DNA of 12,564 bases from CAYUYM01 sp964449305. Its GTDB lineage: Bacteria > Bacteroidota > Ignavibacteria > SZUA-365 > CAYQST01. The notes beneath the pieces were generated by a model. It did not search any database. It saw only the letters and a list, made by a program, of their open reading frames with translations, and was not told the origin of the DNA. Below, piece by piece: positions 5,723 to 12,498 of the stretch. Each line of letters opens with the position of its first letter. The stretch's first letter is position 1. The stretch covers positions 1 to 12,564 of the forward strand of contig CAYUYM010000102.1 in the NCBI GenBank assembly GCA_964449305.1, read 5' to 3'. A program made the position numbers and the translations under genes.

Positions 5723-7888
5723 TCAGGCGGTGTGGAGGGGCAGGGCGAAATGGAATGCCGCACCCCGGCCCACCTCGCCCTCAGCCCAGATGCGTCCGCC
5801 ATGGCGATGGACGATGCGCTGCACCAGCGCAAGACCGACACCCGTCCCCTCGAATTCCTCCTTTGAGTGGAGGCGTTGGAACACACCAAAGAGCTTGTCG
5901 GAATAGGCCATGTCGAAACCGGCGCCATTGTCCCGGATGTGAAAGACTGCCTCATGGCCTCCCAGCTCTCCTTCAACCTCGATGATCGGCGCCTCACGGT
6001 TGCGGCTGAACTTCAGGGCGTTGTCGACGAGGTTCACCCACACCTGCCGCATCAGGCGGGGGTCGCACGACACCACGGGAAGGGGGTGGATTCGCAGGTC
6101 GAGTCCGGGGGTGGGGTGCTCGATCCGGAGTTCATCGAAGACGGAACGGACAATCGTCGTCTGATCCACGAACGAACAGCTCAATGCCTTTCTCCCCAGC
6201 CGTGAGAACTCGAGCAGGTCGTCGATGAGCTGCCCCAGGCGGTGGGCTTCGGACTCGATGACGCCGAGTGCGTATCTCCCCTCCGCGTTGAGCAGGTGCC
6301 CATGGCCGTCGGCGAGGATGCGCGTGAAGCCGTTGAGCGCCCGCAGAGGTGCGCGCAGATCGTGCGACACGGAATAGCTGAACGCTTCCAACTCGCGGAT
6401 GGCGGTCTCGAGTTCTGCTGTCCGCACCTGGACGCGCTTCTCGAGATCGGCATTGAGCTGCCGCACCTGTTCCTCCGCCCGCGTCCGCTCCGCAAGCGCG
6501 TCCACCAGGCGTTTGCGGGACTCCTCGAGTTCGGCATACATGCGGTGCTCCTCCTCGGCCATTCGCTTTCGCGCCGTGATGTCGGTGACAATCACAAGCA
6601 CCGCGGGCTGGGTTTCATAGGTGATTGGAGCGGCTGTGACCTCCACATCGATCACGGTGCCGTCGAGGCGCACGAACTGCTCCTCGTTGGGATAAAGATT
6701 GGGCACGCCCCGAAGCATGGCCTGCATGCGTTCCAGCGTTTGTGGGAGGATGTCGGGATGGATGATCGAATTGATGGGTGTGCCGATGAGGTCGTCCGGC
6801 GAGGCGGCTCCCATGATGGCGGCCCCCGCCTCGTTGGCGAAGACGAGGCAGCCGTGCCGATGCACGGCAATGCCGATGGGCGCCAGCTTCACGAGCAGGC
6901 GGTAGCGCTCCTCCGACTGCCGGAGGGCCTCCTGCGCCCGCTTGCGCGCACTGATGTCCTGCACGATGGAATAGAGCAGCCTTCGCCCGCCAATGGTGAT
7001 GGGCCCGCTGAACACCTCCACCTCGCAGAGGGATCCATCGGCCTTGATGTGCCGGAACTCGAAGGTGTTCGCTTCGAAGGCGATGGCTCGCTCCATCTGC
7101 CGGACCAACTCGGTTGGCTCCAGCGAGTTGACCTGTGAGAGTGGCATCCCGCGCATTTCCTCCCTGCTCCACCCATAGAAACTGGTGGCTGCAGGATTGA
7201 CATCCACCACCAAGCTGTGTTCAGGATCCACAATGAGCATGATGGCATGGTTGTTTTCGAACAGGCTGCGATAGCGGTCCTCGCTTTCCGCGAGATCCTG
7301 CGACACGCGCTCCCGTCGGATCCTGTTGCGCAGAAGAAGACCGAGCACCACCGTGGCAAGCGGGTACAGCGTCATCACCGGTGGAGTGATGTGGGACAGC
7401 ACACGGAGCGCAGTGGGCAGCGGCATGAGGAGCATGAGAAGGAGCATCACCACGTGCACCGCCATGCCGAGAAGCACGAACTCGCGCACGCGCATGTCGT
7501 GCAGATTGCCACGCCGGTAATACCGCCATGCAATGCCGATGCCGCCGGCCGTGAGGATGACGCAGCATCCGGTCAGCGTCGCCGTGCCACCCTGCAGGAT
7601 CCGCAGGATGATGGTCATGACCATCGCGATGATGGTGGTGATGGGGCCGAGAAACAGACCGGTGATGCACAGCAGCACGGAGCGGGTGTCGAAGATGATG
7701 CCCTCCTCGAGGTGCATCGGTGCCATCATGATTCCGATCCCGATGATGCCGATGGCCACACCGTTCATGATCTGCCGTGCCGGCCTGCCGATCGTCACCT
7801 GGTGGATGGTGGCAAAATCGTAGACCATCACAAGGACGAGGAGTAGGGCGGCGTTGTAGAGAAGCGGTATGAAGTCAGGCTGCGGCAA
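5723..7888 (-). CDS. Orphan sensor histidine kinase: LytS-type 5TM, PAS, PAS, HisKA, HATPase
   Basis: Membrane sensor kinase of 721 residues from the chosen start. Residues 8-190 form a 5TM-5TMR_LYT sensor module; its signature includes MMAPMHLEEGIIFDTRS (54-70) and GLFLGP (77-82). Two PAS domains follow (about 204-315 and 323-442), then a coiled coil (about 443-500). The HisKA motif SVSHDLRAPLRALNG carries the phospho-acceptor H509. The HATPase domain shows NLVDNALK (N-box, from 619), DNGAGFD (653-659) and GTGVGLAL (681-688). The frame is open to 7981, but the promoter at 7924-7955 would exclude that start. TTG 7888 gives the N-terminus MPQPDFIPLLYNAALLL directly before the first membrane helix and a leader near 30 nt; the next ATG (7828) would cut into that helix. 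No response regulator lies in the window, so the partner is elsewhere. It is divergent from the exported-protein operon, which makes that operon a candidate target. Confidence 0.88.
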   Translation of the reverse strand: MPQPDFIPLLYNAALLLVLVMVYDFATIHQVTIGRPARQIMNGVAIGIIGIGIMMAPMHLEEGIIFDTRSVLLCITGLFLGPITTIIAMVMTIILRILQGGTATLTGCCVILTAGGIGIAWRYYRRGNLHDMRVREFVLLGMAVHVVMLLLMLLMPLPTALRVLSHITPPVMTLYPLATVVLGLLLRNRIRRERVSQDLAESEDRYRSLFENNHAIMLIVDPEHSLVVDVNPAATSFYGWSREEMRGMPLSQVNSLEPTELVRQMERAIAFEANTFEFRHIKADGSLCEVEVFSGPITIGGRRLLYSIVQDISARKRAQEALRQSEERYRLLVKLAPIGIAVHRHGCLVFANEAGAAIMGAASPDDLIGTPINSIIHPDILPQTLERMQAMLRGVPNLYPNEEQFVRLDGTVIDVEVTAAPITYETQPAVLVIVTDITARKRMAEEEHRMYAELEESRKRLVDALAERTRAEEQVRQLNADLEKRVQVRTAELETAIRELEAFSYSVSHDLRAPLRALNGFTRILADGHGHLLNAEGRYALGVIESEAHRLGQLIDDLLEFSRLGRKALSCSFVDQTTIVRSVFDELRIEHPTPGLDLRIHPLPVVSCDPRLMRQVWVNLVDNALKFSRNREAPIIEVEGELGGHEAVFHIRDNGAGFDMAYSDKLFGVFQRLHSKEEFEGTGVGLALVQRIVHRHGGRIWAEGEVGRGAAFHFALPLHTA

Positions 7889-7923
7889 AACCGGCTGATG
7901 CGATGCGACTGAACGGATTGATG

Positions 7924-7955
7924 CAAAACTAGTGGAATACACGGGGGAAAGCAAC
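7924..7955 (-). promoter_or_regulatory. Bacteroidetes-type promoter of the sensor kinase
   Basis: On the minus strand GTTG (7952-7955) is followed by 20 bases and TAGTTTTG (7924-7931). This matches the Bacteroidetes sigma pattern TTG-N19..21-TAnnTTTG. Transcription would start near 7918, about 30 nt before TTG 7888. It is the clearest promoter in the window and the main evidence both for lineage and for the kinase start. Confidence 0.65.
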
Positions 7956-7965
7956 CTCCCTGCCA

Positions 7966-7986
7966 GGCGAATATCCCACATTCGCC
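7966..7986. promoter_or_regulatory. Operator-like dyad in the divergent kinase/outer-membrane operon region
   Basis: Perfect arms GGCGAAT (7966-7972) and ATTCGCC (7980-7986) are separated by 7 bases. The site ends 14 bp before the first ATG (8000) of the four-gene operon, directly upstream of the candidate -7 element at 7988-7995, and begins 10 bp upstream of the kinase promoter. A bound protein could control either direction. The size and 7-7-7 layout equal the dyad at 5532-5552, though the arm sequences differ. Confidence 0.45.
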
Positions 7987-7987
7987 G

Positions 7988-7995
7988 TATCTTTC
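7988..7995 (+). promoter_or_regulatory. Weak -7 candidate for the exported-protein operon
   Basis: TATCTTTC matches TAnnTTTG except for the last base. No TTG lies 19-21 bases upstream, where the GGCGAAT dyad sits instead, so an activator might be needed. A start about 7 bases downstream would leave almost no leader for ATG 8000 and about 11 nt for ATG 8012, which would favour the second ATG. Confidence 0.25.
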
Positions 7996-7999
7996 AGCA

Positions 8000-8725
8000 A
8001 TGCAGTCACGAATGATCATATTTCCCCTCTCCATCATCCCCCTCATTCTGGGTGTGTTTCTGCTCCCGGCCAATGTCCACGCTCAGGATGGCGCCCAACC
8101 GGCCATCGTGCATCCGCGCCCCCTCGCTCCGGGACGTCTGGCGATGTCGGCCGGATTCACACTTCTTACCGTGCCACGCGACATCTCGGAGGAGGAGCTC
8201 AACATCGCGCCCGCGCTCAATCTCCAGGCAGTGCTTGGCCTGCCCTGGCAGTTCGGGATCACCGCGCGTGCATCCATCCAGTATGTCACCAACGATTTCC
8301 AGGCCGGGCTGCGCTGGTCCCACACCCTGGGACCGTTCTCCGCTGGCGTGGGCTACGAGCTGGCCTGGTGGTTCGGGTTCATGAACATCGACGGCTTTGA
8401 CAACCGGATGAACGGCATCATGCACCACCCCTACGCGGCCGTGGGCACGAGCGTGGAGGATGTGGATGTGACACTCAAATGCGAGGCGATCATCGTCACA
8501 TCGCTTCACTCCTATGCGGGCGAGAACGCGGTGGCCAAGCCCAAAAACTCCCTCGCTGGTGGCGCCCTCACCTTCATGCTGGAACAGCCCCTCTGGGATG
8601 ACGTCCGTGTGATGCTCGGCCTGCGGCTGGCATGGACCCAGTTCTTCCACCAGACATGGTTCGTCTTCTCCACCTTCGATCGACGTCTCCTCTTTCCCGA
8701 ACTCGTCTTTGGATTCATCCTGTGA
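8000..8725 (+). CDS. Small outer-membrane beta-barrel protein (first gene of exported operon)
   Basis: A 241-residue exported protein that I do not recognise by family. A signal peptide spans residues 1-28 with a likely cut at VHA/QD. The mature part is rich in alternating hydrophobic and polar strands with many Trp, Phe and Tyr, for example GITARASIQYV, FSAGVGYELAWWFGF and LGLRLAWTQFF, as expected of an 8- to 10-stranded outer-membrane barrel. The last strand ends in VFGFIL. ATG 8000 is used; ATG 8012 would give a tighter signal peptide and cannot be excluded, as neither has a Shine-Dalgarno sequence. The stop overlaps the GTG start of the GDPD lipoprotein by 4 bp (GTGA), so the two are probably translated together. 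It may be a channel or structural partner for the operon's two enzymes; the substrate is unknown. Confidence 0.72.
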   Translation: MQSRMIIFPLSIIPLILGVFLLPANVHAQDGAQPAIVHPRPLAPGRLAMSAGFTLLTVPRDISEEELNIAPALNLQAVLGLPWQFGITARASIQYVTNDFQAGLRWSHTLGPFSAGVGYELAWWFGFMNIDGFDNRMNGIMHHPYAAVGTSVEDVDVTLKCEAIIVTSLHSYAGENAVAKPKNSLAGGALTFMLEQPLWDDVRVMLGLRLAWTQFFHQTWFVFSTFDRRLLFPELVFGFIL

Positions 8726-9960
8726 AGCGGCTCCTTCCCTTTCTGCTCTGCATCGCCGTCCTCGCCGTCGGCTGTGACGACTCAGGAACTCTCACCATGC
8801 CGGTGGTCGATGTGGAGGCGGAGCTTGCCGGCACCACGGCGCTGTCCCACGCCGCCATGACCGCCATGGAGGGCGTGTACCGGGTGACCGACGGGCGCGA
8901 ACTTCTCGGACCGCTGGTGGTGGTGAAACGGACGGGAACCACGCTGTCCGTCTTCACCGATCGCGACATTCTCTATTCCATCCTCCAAGGCGGCAGCAGT
9001 GATTCGACCCTCCGGTTTGTCGGGACCTGGCGCAAGGCGGTGAGTCTGGATGGTGGCATCATGCGTCTGTCGGTGAATGCCACAGAGGGGGGGCGCATCC
9101 TCACCGGTCGGAGCATTCCCGCCGGCGGGATCACGCTGCACGGGACGTTCACCATCCAGGGGAGTCCCGACAAGGCATGCAGCTTCACCCTCGATCGACC
9201 GCTGGCGCAGGGGGGCGGGGACTTTCAGATCATCGCCCACCGGGCCGGTGGCCGCAATTCGGATCACCTCCCGGCGTCCGAGAACTCGGTGGAGCTCGCC
9301 CTCATCGCCGAACGCTTCGGGGCCACGGGCATCGAGATCGACGTGCAGCTCACGCGTGATGGCATCCCCATCGTGTATCACGATGAGAACCTCAATCTGC
9401 GCCTCAACCAGAAGAACGGTCTCGTCGGTCCCGTCGGCGACTATACGCTCGCCCAGATCGAATCCTTCGTCCGCCTCGTCAACGGTGAGCGCATCCCGAC
9501 GCTGCGGCGCATGCTGTCCAACGTGCTGCGCAGGACCGGCCTCCGGGTGGTGTGGCTCGACAGCAAACCCTCCATGCCCGTCAGCACGCTGCGCGACGTG
9601 CAGCGTGTGTACCAGGACAGCGCCCGGGCGCTTGGTCGCGATCTGCGCATCATCATCGGTCTCCCCTCCACGGACAAGGTGAACGAGTGGGAGGCCCTGC
9701 ACGACCGCCCCGAGGCGACCGTGCTCTGCGAACTCGATGCCGATTTCGCGCTGCGCATCGGTGCCGACATCTGGGCGCCGCGGTGGACGCTCGGGACGCA
9801 GAACGACGCGGTGGACCGCATCCATGCCGCGGGCAGGCTCGCCTGGGTCTGGACGCTCGATGATCCGGGGTATGTCAAGCGCTTCATCACCGACGGGCAT
9901 TTCGACGGCATCCTCACGAACTACCCATCCATTGTGGCCTTCCATCACTATGCGCGCTGA
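8722..9960 (+). CDS. Glycerophosphodiester phosphodiesterase (GDPD) lipoprotein with N-terminal beta domain
   Basis: A 412-residue lipoprotein starting at GTG 8722. The signal MKRLLPFLLCIAVLAVGC places the lipid anchor at C18, followed by DD; acidic residues here are compatible with surface export in Bacteroidetes. Residues about 45-160 form a beta-rich domain of unknown role (EGVYRVTDGRELLGPLVVV, later ITLHGTFTIQG). The GDPD TIM barrel spans about 168-410 with IAHRAGG (H173, R174), ENSVE (E187, N188), GIEIDVQLTRDG (E205, D207), IVYHDENL (H220, D221) and VWTLDD near 377. All catalytic and metal-binding positions are present. The family splits glycerophosphodiesters into glycerol-3-phosphate and an alcohol; relatives act on glycerophospho-glycans or lipids. 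The gene overlaps the upstream barrel by 4 bp and the downstream barrel by 11 bp. The longer open frame from 8632 is rejected because the signal peptide fixes the start. Confidence 0.9.
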   Translation: MKRLLPFLLCIAVLAVGCDDSGTLTMPVVDVEAELAGTTALSHAAMTAMEGVYRVTDGRELLGPLVVVKRTGTTLSVFTDRDILYSILQGGSSDSTLRFVGTWRKAVSLDGGIMRLSVNATEGGRILTGRSIPAGGITLHGTFTIQGSPDKACSFTLDRPLAQGGGDFQIIAHRAGGRNSDHLPASENSVELALIAERFGATGIEIDVQLTRDGIPIVYHDENLNLRLNQKNGLVGPVGDYTLAQIESFVRLVNGERIPTLRRMLSNVLRRTGLRVVWLDSKPSMPVSTLRDVQRVYQDSARALGRDLRIIIGLPSTDKVNEWEALHDRPEATVLCELDADFALRIGADIWAPRWTLGTQNDAVDRIHAAGRLAWVWTLDDPGYVKRFITDGHFDGILTNYPSIVAFHHYAR

Positions 9961-10561
9961 CACACGCCCCACATGGAGGGCCACCATCGGGGCGCTGCTG
10001 CTTCTGCTGCTGTCGTCACCTGCGGCATTGTCGCAGGCCCGCGACGCGTCGCATGCGCTGGTGACGACGTTCGGTGGAGGCTGGTCCTTCTACGCCGCCG
10101 CCGCCCCACCGGGACACAGCATCCAGCGCAATGGCGTGGCCGTCTCGGCCCGCATGATGTGGCATCCCAACAGGCGCCTGCGCATCGGCGTGGAGACCGG
10201 CTGGACCAGACTCTACAACTACAGGACCGATCAGGTGGAGACCAGTTTCGGTGTGACCGATGCCGACCTCTCACTCACCGCGGTGCCCATGCTGCTTGTG
10301 TTCTCCATGCCCGTCTGGCAGCACCTCGAGCTGTCGGCAGGGTTCGGCGTCTACCATGTGAACTCCCACGCCCGTTCCTTCGGCCTCGTGGTGGATGTCA
10401 CTGAGTTCAGCCAGGGGTGGATGGTGGGCGCATCCTGGACTGTGCCACTCTCCTCCCGCCTCGCCATCAGCGCCGACGTGGCGCTTCATGAGCTGACGCA
10501 GTTCGAGGACGCGATGCTGCATGTGCAGACGGGTCTCCAATGGAGGGTGCTCGAATGGTGA
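9950..10561 (+). CDS. Second small outer-membrane beta-barrel protein
   Basis: A 203-residue exported protein of no family I recognise. The start ATG 9950 lies inside the end of the GDPD gene (11-bp overlap) and gives a clear signal peptide, with TIGALLLLLLSSPAALSQA as its core and a probable cut after SQA. The mature part shows alternating strands typical of porin-like or OmpA-N-like barrels (LRIGVETGWTRLYNY, LELSAGFGVYHVN, WMVGASWTVPL). It ends in the strand LQWRVLEW with a terminal aromatic residue, as in BAM assembly signals. An open frame extends back to 9737 but lies within GDPD and lacks a signal there. Its size and neighbours suggest an outer-membrane partner of the GDPD and glycosidase enzymes; substrate passage or anchoring is inference. 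Confidence 0.75.
   Translation: MRADTRPTWRATIGALLLLLLSSPAALSQARDASHALVTTFGGGWSFYAAAAPPGHSIQRNGVAVSARMMWHPNRRLRIGVETGWTRLYNYRTDQVETSFGVTDADLSLTAVPMLLVFSMPVWQHLELSAGFGVYHVNSHARSFGLVVDVTEFSQGWMVGASWTVPLSSRLAISADVALHELTQFEDAMLHVQTGLQWRVLEW
10542..10549 (+). promoter_or_regulatory. Strong Shine-Dalgarno that fixes the GH76-like start
   Basis: GGAGGGTG lies inside the end of the upstream gene, 8 bases (counted from GGAGG) before ATG 10555. It supports 10555 over the in-frame ATG at 10540, which would place this site inside the coding region. Strong sites of this type are rare in the window, so this gene may be translated partly independently of its neighbours. Confidence 0.6.
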
Positions 10562-11739
10562 GCCACGCGACACACACGCCGTATCGCCAGGCGGCCACGA
10601 AGCACGGCCGTGCGTGGAAAGGACGCGACAGCGGACTCCTGGTGTTTCTCCTCCTGCTCCTTTCCGGCACGCATCCCGTCACGCACGCATGGGCGCAGCA
10701 GGCTCCCTCCGCGGACCCGGCGGTCTGGATCGGGCGGGCGAAGCTTGTCGAGAGCCTGTTCCGGAGGGTGTATTCCAACGGGTGGATGGGTGCCAACGGC
10801 GCCATCGGCAACGCCCGGCTCTTCCAGGCCACGGGCGACACGGCGATCCGGAACTTTCATCTGCATGAGCGCCCCATCACCAACGCCCTCAACGGCACCT
10901 GGGTGGATGATCGTGCATGGGTGTGCCTTGCAGAGCTGCTGTGGTGGGACGTGACGGGCCGCGTCCACACCGGTCTGGTGGAGGACGCGCGCCAGCGCTA
11001 CGACATGGCCCGCGGGCAGGGCAGGCTTTCGAAGCATGAGGGGTACTGGACCTGGTACAACTACGGCCGGCAGATGCTCCGGCAGGAGCGGGTGTTCACG
11101 AACAGCAACATGAACCAGATGGTGTCCGTGGCCTGCCGTCTGTATGAGGCGACGGGTGACACGCGCTACCTGCAGGATGCCCTGCTTGTGTGGCACGGGG
11201 ACAGCACCACGCCGGGCATCGTCCAGACGCTGTATCGTGGCGGCGGTGTGTGGTCCGGGCAGCCGGGGCTGGCGGCCTTCGGCAAGGAACTCCCCTGGCA
11301 CGGCGCCGAGTACTGCTCCATCGGGGCGGAGCTCTGGCGCGTGACGCACGACGATTCCATCCGCGCCATTGTGATCGCCACGGCCCGCTTCATCACCGAC
11401 CCCGCCACCGGCTGGCTCGATCCCGTGGACTGGTACCAGATCCACATGGACGGCAACGGTGCCTTCGTCAACTTCCTCATCGACGCATGGCTCATCGCCC
11501 CCGACGAGCTGGCCGGGATCCCCGGGAAGATCGGTCGCATGCTGGAACACGTCTGGACCAACCATGGTGGGCGTGCGGAGGTGGAGCTCCACCGTGAAGC
11601 CGATCATGGCATCCGCAACGGGTGGAATCCGCGCGGCGGCGAGGACGGCTATGGTGTGGATCAGGTGGGAAGTGCCCATGCCCAGTCGCAGGCGCTGCGT
11701 GCGTTCGGCACCTACGCCTGGATCCTGTCGGGAAAATGA
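10555..11739 (+). CDS. Secreted GH76-like (alpha/alpha)-barrel glycoside hydrolase
   Basis: A 394-residue exported protein, last in the four-gene operon, overlapping the previous stop by 7 bp. A long basic N-region precedes the hydrophobic core GLLVFLLLLLSG (27-38), with a likely cut at AWA/QQ near 47. The mature protein is helical, with repeated hairpins typical of six-hairpin glycosidases. TWVDDRAWVCLAEL (115-128) carries the adjacent aspartates D118-D119, matching the catalytic Asp-Asp of GH76 endo-alpha-1,6-mannanases. YWTWYNYG (164-171) and FTNSNMNQMVSVACRLYEATGD (181-202, with the TNSN and TGD blocks) also match that family's layout. GH76 enzymes cut alpha-1,6-mannan backbones such as those of yeast cell walls or bacterial mannans. 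Sequence identity looks distant, so another (alpha/alpha)6 family, or a different substrate, is possible. With GDPD and two barrels beside it, a glycan or phosphoglycan substrate is plausible. Confidence 0.68.
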   Translation: MVSHATHTPYRQAATKHGRAWKGRDSGLLVFLLLLLSGTHPVTHAWAQQAPSADPAVWIGRAKLVESLFRRVYSNGWMGANGAIGNARLFQATGDTAIRNFHLHERPITNALNGTWVDDRAWVCLAELLWWDVTGRVHTGLVEDARQRYDMARGQGRLSKHEGYWTWYNYGRQMLRQERVFTNSNMNQMVSVACRLYEATGDTRYLQDALLVWHGDSTTPGIVQTLYRGGGVWSGQPGLAAFGKELPWHGAEYCSIGAELWRVTHDDSIRAIVIATARFITDPATGWLDPVDWYQIHMDGNGAFVNFLIDAWLIAPDELAGIPGKIGRMLEHVWTNHGGRAEVELHREADHGIRNGWNPRGGEDGYGVDQVGSAHAQSQALRAFGTYAWILSGK

Positions 11740-11741
11740 TC

Positions 11742-11772
11742 GGGTGGTGACGCCCCACGAAGCGCTTCACCC
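11742..11772. terminator. Weak stem-loop between convergent genes
   Basis: In the 42-bp gap between the GH76-like gene and ComF, GGGTG (11742-11746) pairs with CACCC (11768-11772), and CGC (11751-11753) with GCG (11762-11764) across an internal loop. The gap also contains the 10-bp palindrome GAAGCGCTTC. Placed between convergent genes it could act as a bidirectional terminator, but it lacks a T-run. Confidence 0.28.
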
Positions 11773-11781
11773 ACACGATGC

Positions 11782-12483
11782 CTATCGCACGGGAGGGCGG
11801 GCGACGGCAAGCAGCCGCACATCGGTGATGCCGGCATCGACGCAGGTTGCTGCACACTCCGCGATGGTTGCACCCGTGGTGATGAGGTCGTCCACAAGGA
11901 TCACCGGGCGCCCCGCCATGTCCGGCTGCGCCTCCGGGCGGAAGGAGAAGGCGTCACGGACATTCGCCTGGCGCGCCTGGCGGTCGAGGCGGCACAGCGC
12001 CTGCGAGCGTGTATCGCGGCGGCGCAGGAGTGCATCGGAGCGCACGGTGAGGCCGGTCTCCGCGGCGATGCCGGCGCAAAGGTGCACGGCCTGGTTGTAG
12101 CCGCGTTCCCGCTGCTTCATCGGATGCAGAGGCACGGGCAGCAGCACCGGGTCACAGGCCACGATTGCGGTGCCGGCGATGCGCTCGCCAAGGAGGCGCC
12201 CGAGCCAGACGCCGATGCGCGTGAGGCTGCGGTACTTCATCGCATGGATGCACTCCGCCAGCGCAGAGCCGTCCTCGTACTCATAGCCGATGAGCATGAT
12301 GCGTGCATCGGTGACGAGCGACAGGGCAGCCAGGTGTGAGACGGACGCATCGGGAGTCATGGGCCAGGGCACGAGGCCGAGCATGCAGGCGGGGCAGAGG
12401 ACGTCGCGCACATCGACGCGCGCGCCGCAGCCGAGGCAGCGGGGGGGATACAGGAAATCGAGGAGCGCGGACAGGGGGTACAT
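11782..12483 (-). CDS. comF: ComF-family phosphoribosyltransferase-like protein
   Basis: A cytoplasmic protein of the ComF/GntX family, 233 residues. The N-terminal double zinc motif is CLGCG...CPAC (C16, C19, C30, C33), followed by MKYRS (82-86), the family block KQRERGYNQA (123-132) and the phosphoribosyltransferase PRPP loop VILVDDLITTGAT (194-206). In Gram-positive bacteria ComF takes part in DNA uptake and interacts with helicases; in other lineages the role is less clear, and the PRTase fold may bind nucleotides. Two ATGs stand in tandem at 12486 and 12483. The Shine-Dalgarno GGAGGT (12489-12494) leaves 6 bases from GGAGG to the second but only 3 to the first, so 12483 is preferred. It is transcribed toward the GH76-like gene and probably follows another minus-strand gene whose stop lies 12 bp upstream of the tandem ATGs. 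No other competence gene is in the window. Confidence 0.93.
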   Translation of the reverse strand: MYPLSALLDFLYPPRCLGCGARVDVRDVLCPACMLGLVPWPMTPDASVSHLAALSLVTDARIMLIGYEYEDGSALAECIHAMKYRSLTRIGVWLGRLLGERIAGTAIVACDPVLLPVPLHPMKQRERGYNQAVHLCAGIAAETGLTVRSDALLRRRDTRSQALCRLDRQARQANVRDAFSFRPEAQPDMAGRPVILVDDLITTGATIAECAATCVDAGITDVRLLAVARPPVR

Positions 12484-12488
12484 CATCG

Positions 12489-12494
12489 ACCTCC
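12489..12494 (-). promoter_or_regulatory. Shine-Dalgarno of ComF
   Basis: GGAGGT on the minus strand sits between the probable upstream stop codon (12499-12501) and the tandem ATGs. Its spacing favours the second ATG at 12483. Confidence 0.6.
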
Positions 12495-12498
12495 GGGG

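Noticed and set aside
8632..8721. N-terminal extension of the GDPD protein from ATG 8632
   Set aside because: It would bury the signal peptide and lipobox 30 residues inside the protein; GTG 8722 with the GTGA overlap is better.
8782..9987. 401-codon minus-strand frame opposite the GDPD gene
   Set aside because: The plus-strand frame carries a lipobox and all GDPD catalytic residues; the antisense product shows none.
10486..11679. 397-codon minus-strand frame opposite the GH76-like gene
   Set aside because: Complement shadow; lacks signal, motifs or a plausible start context.
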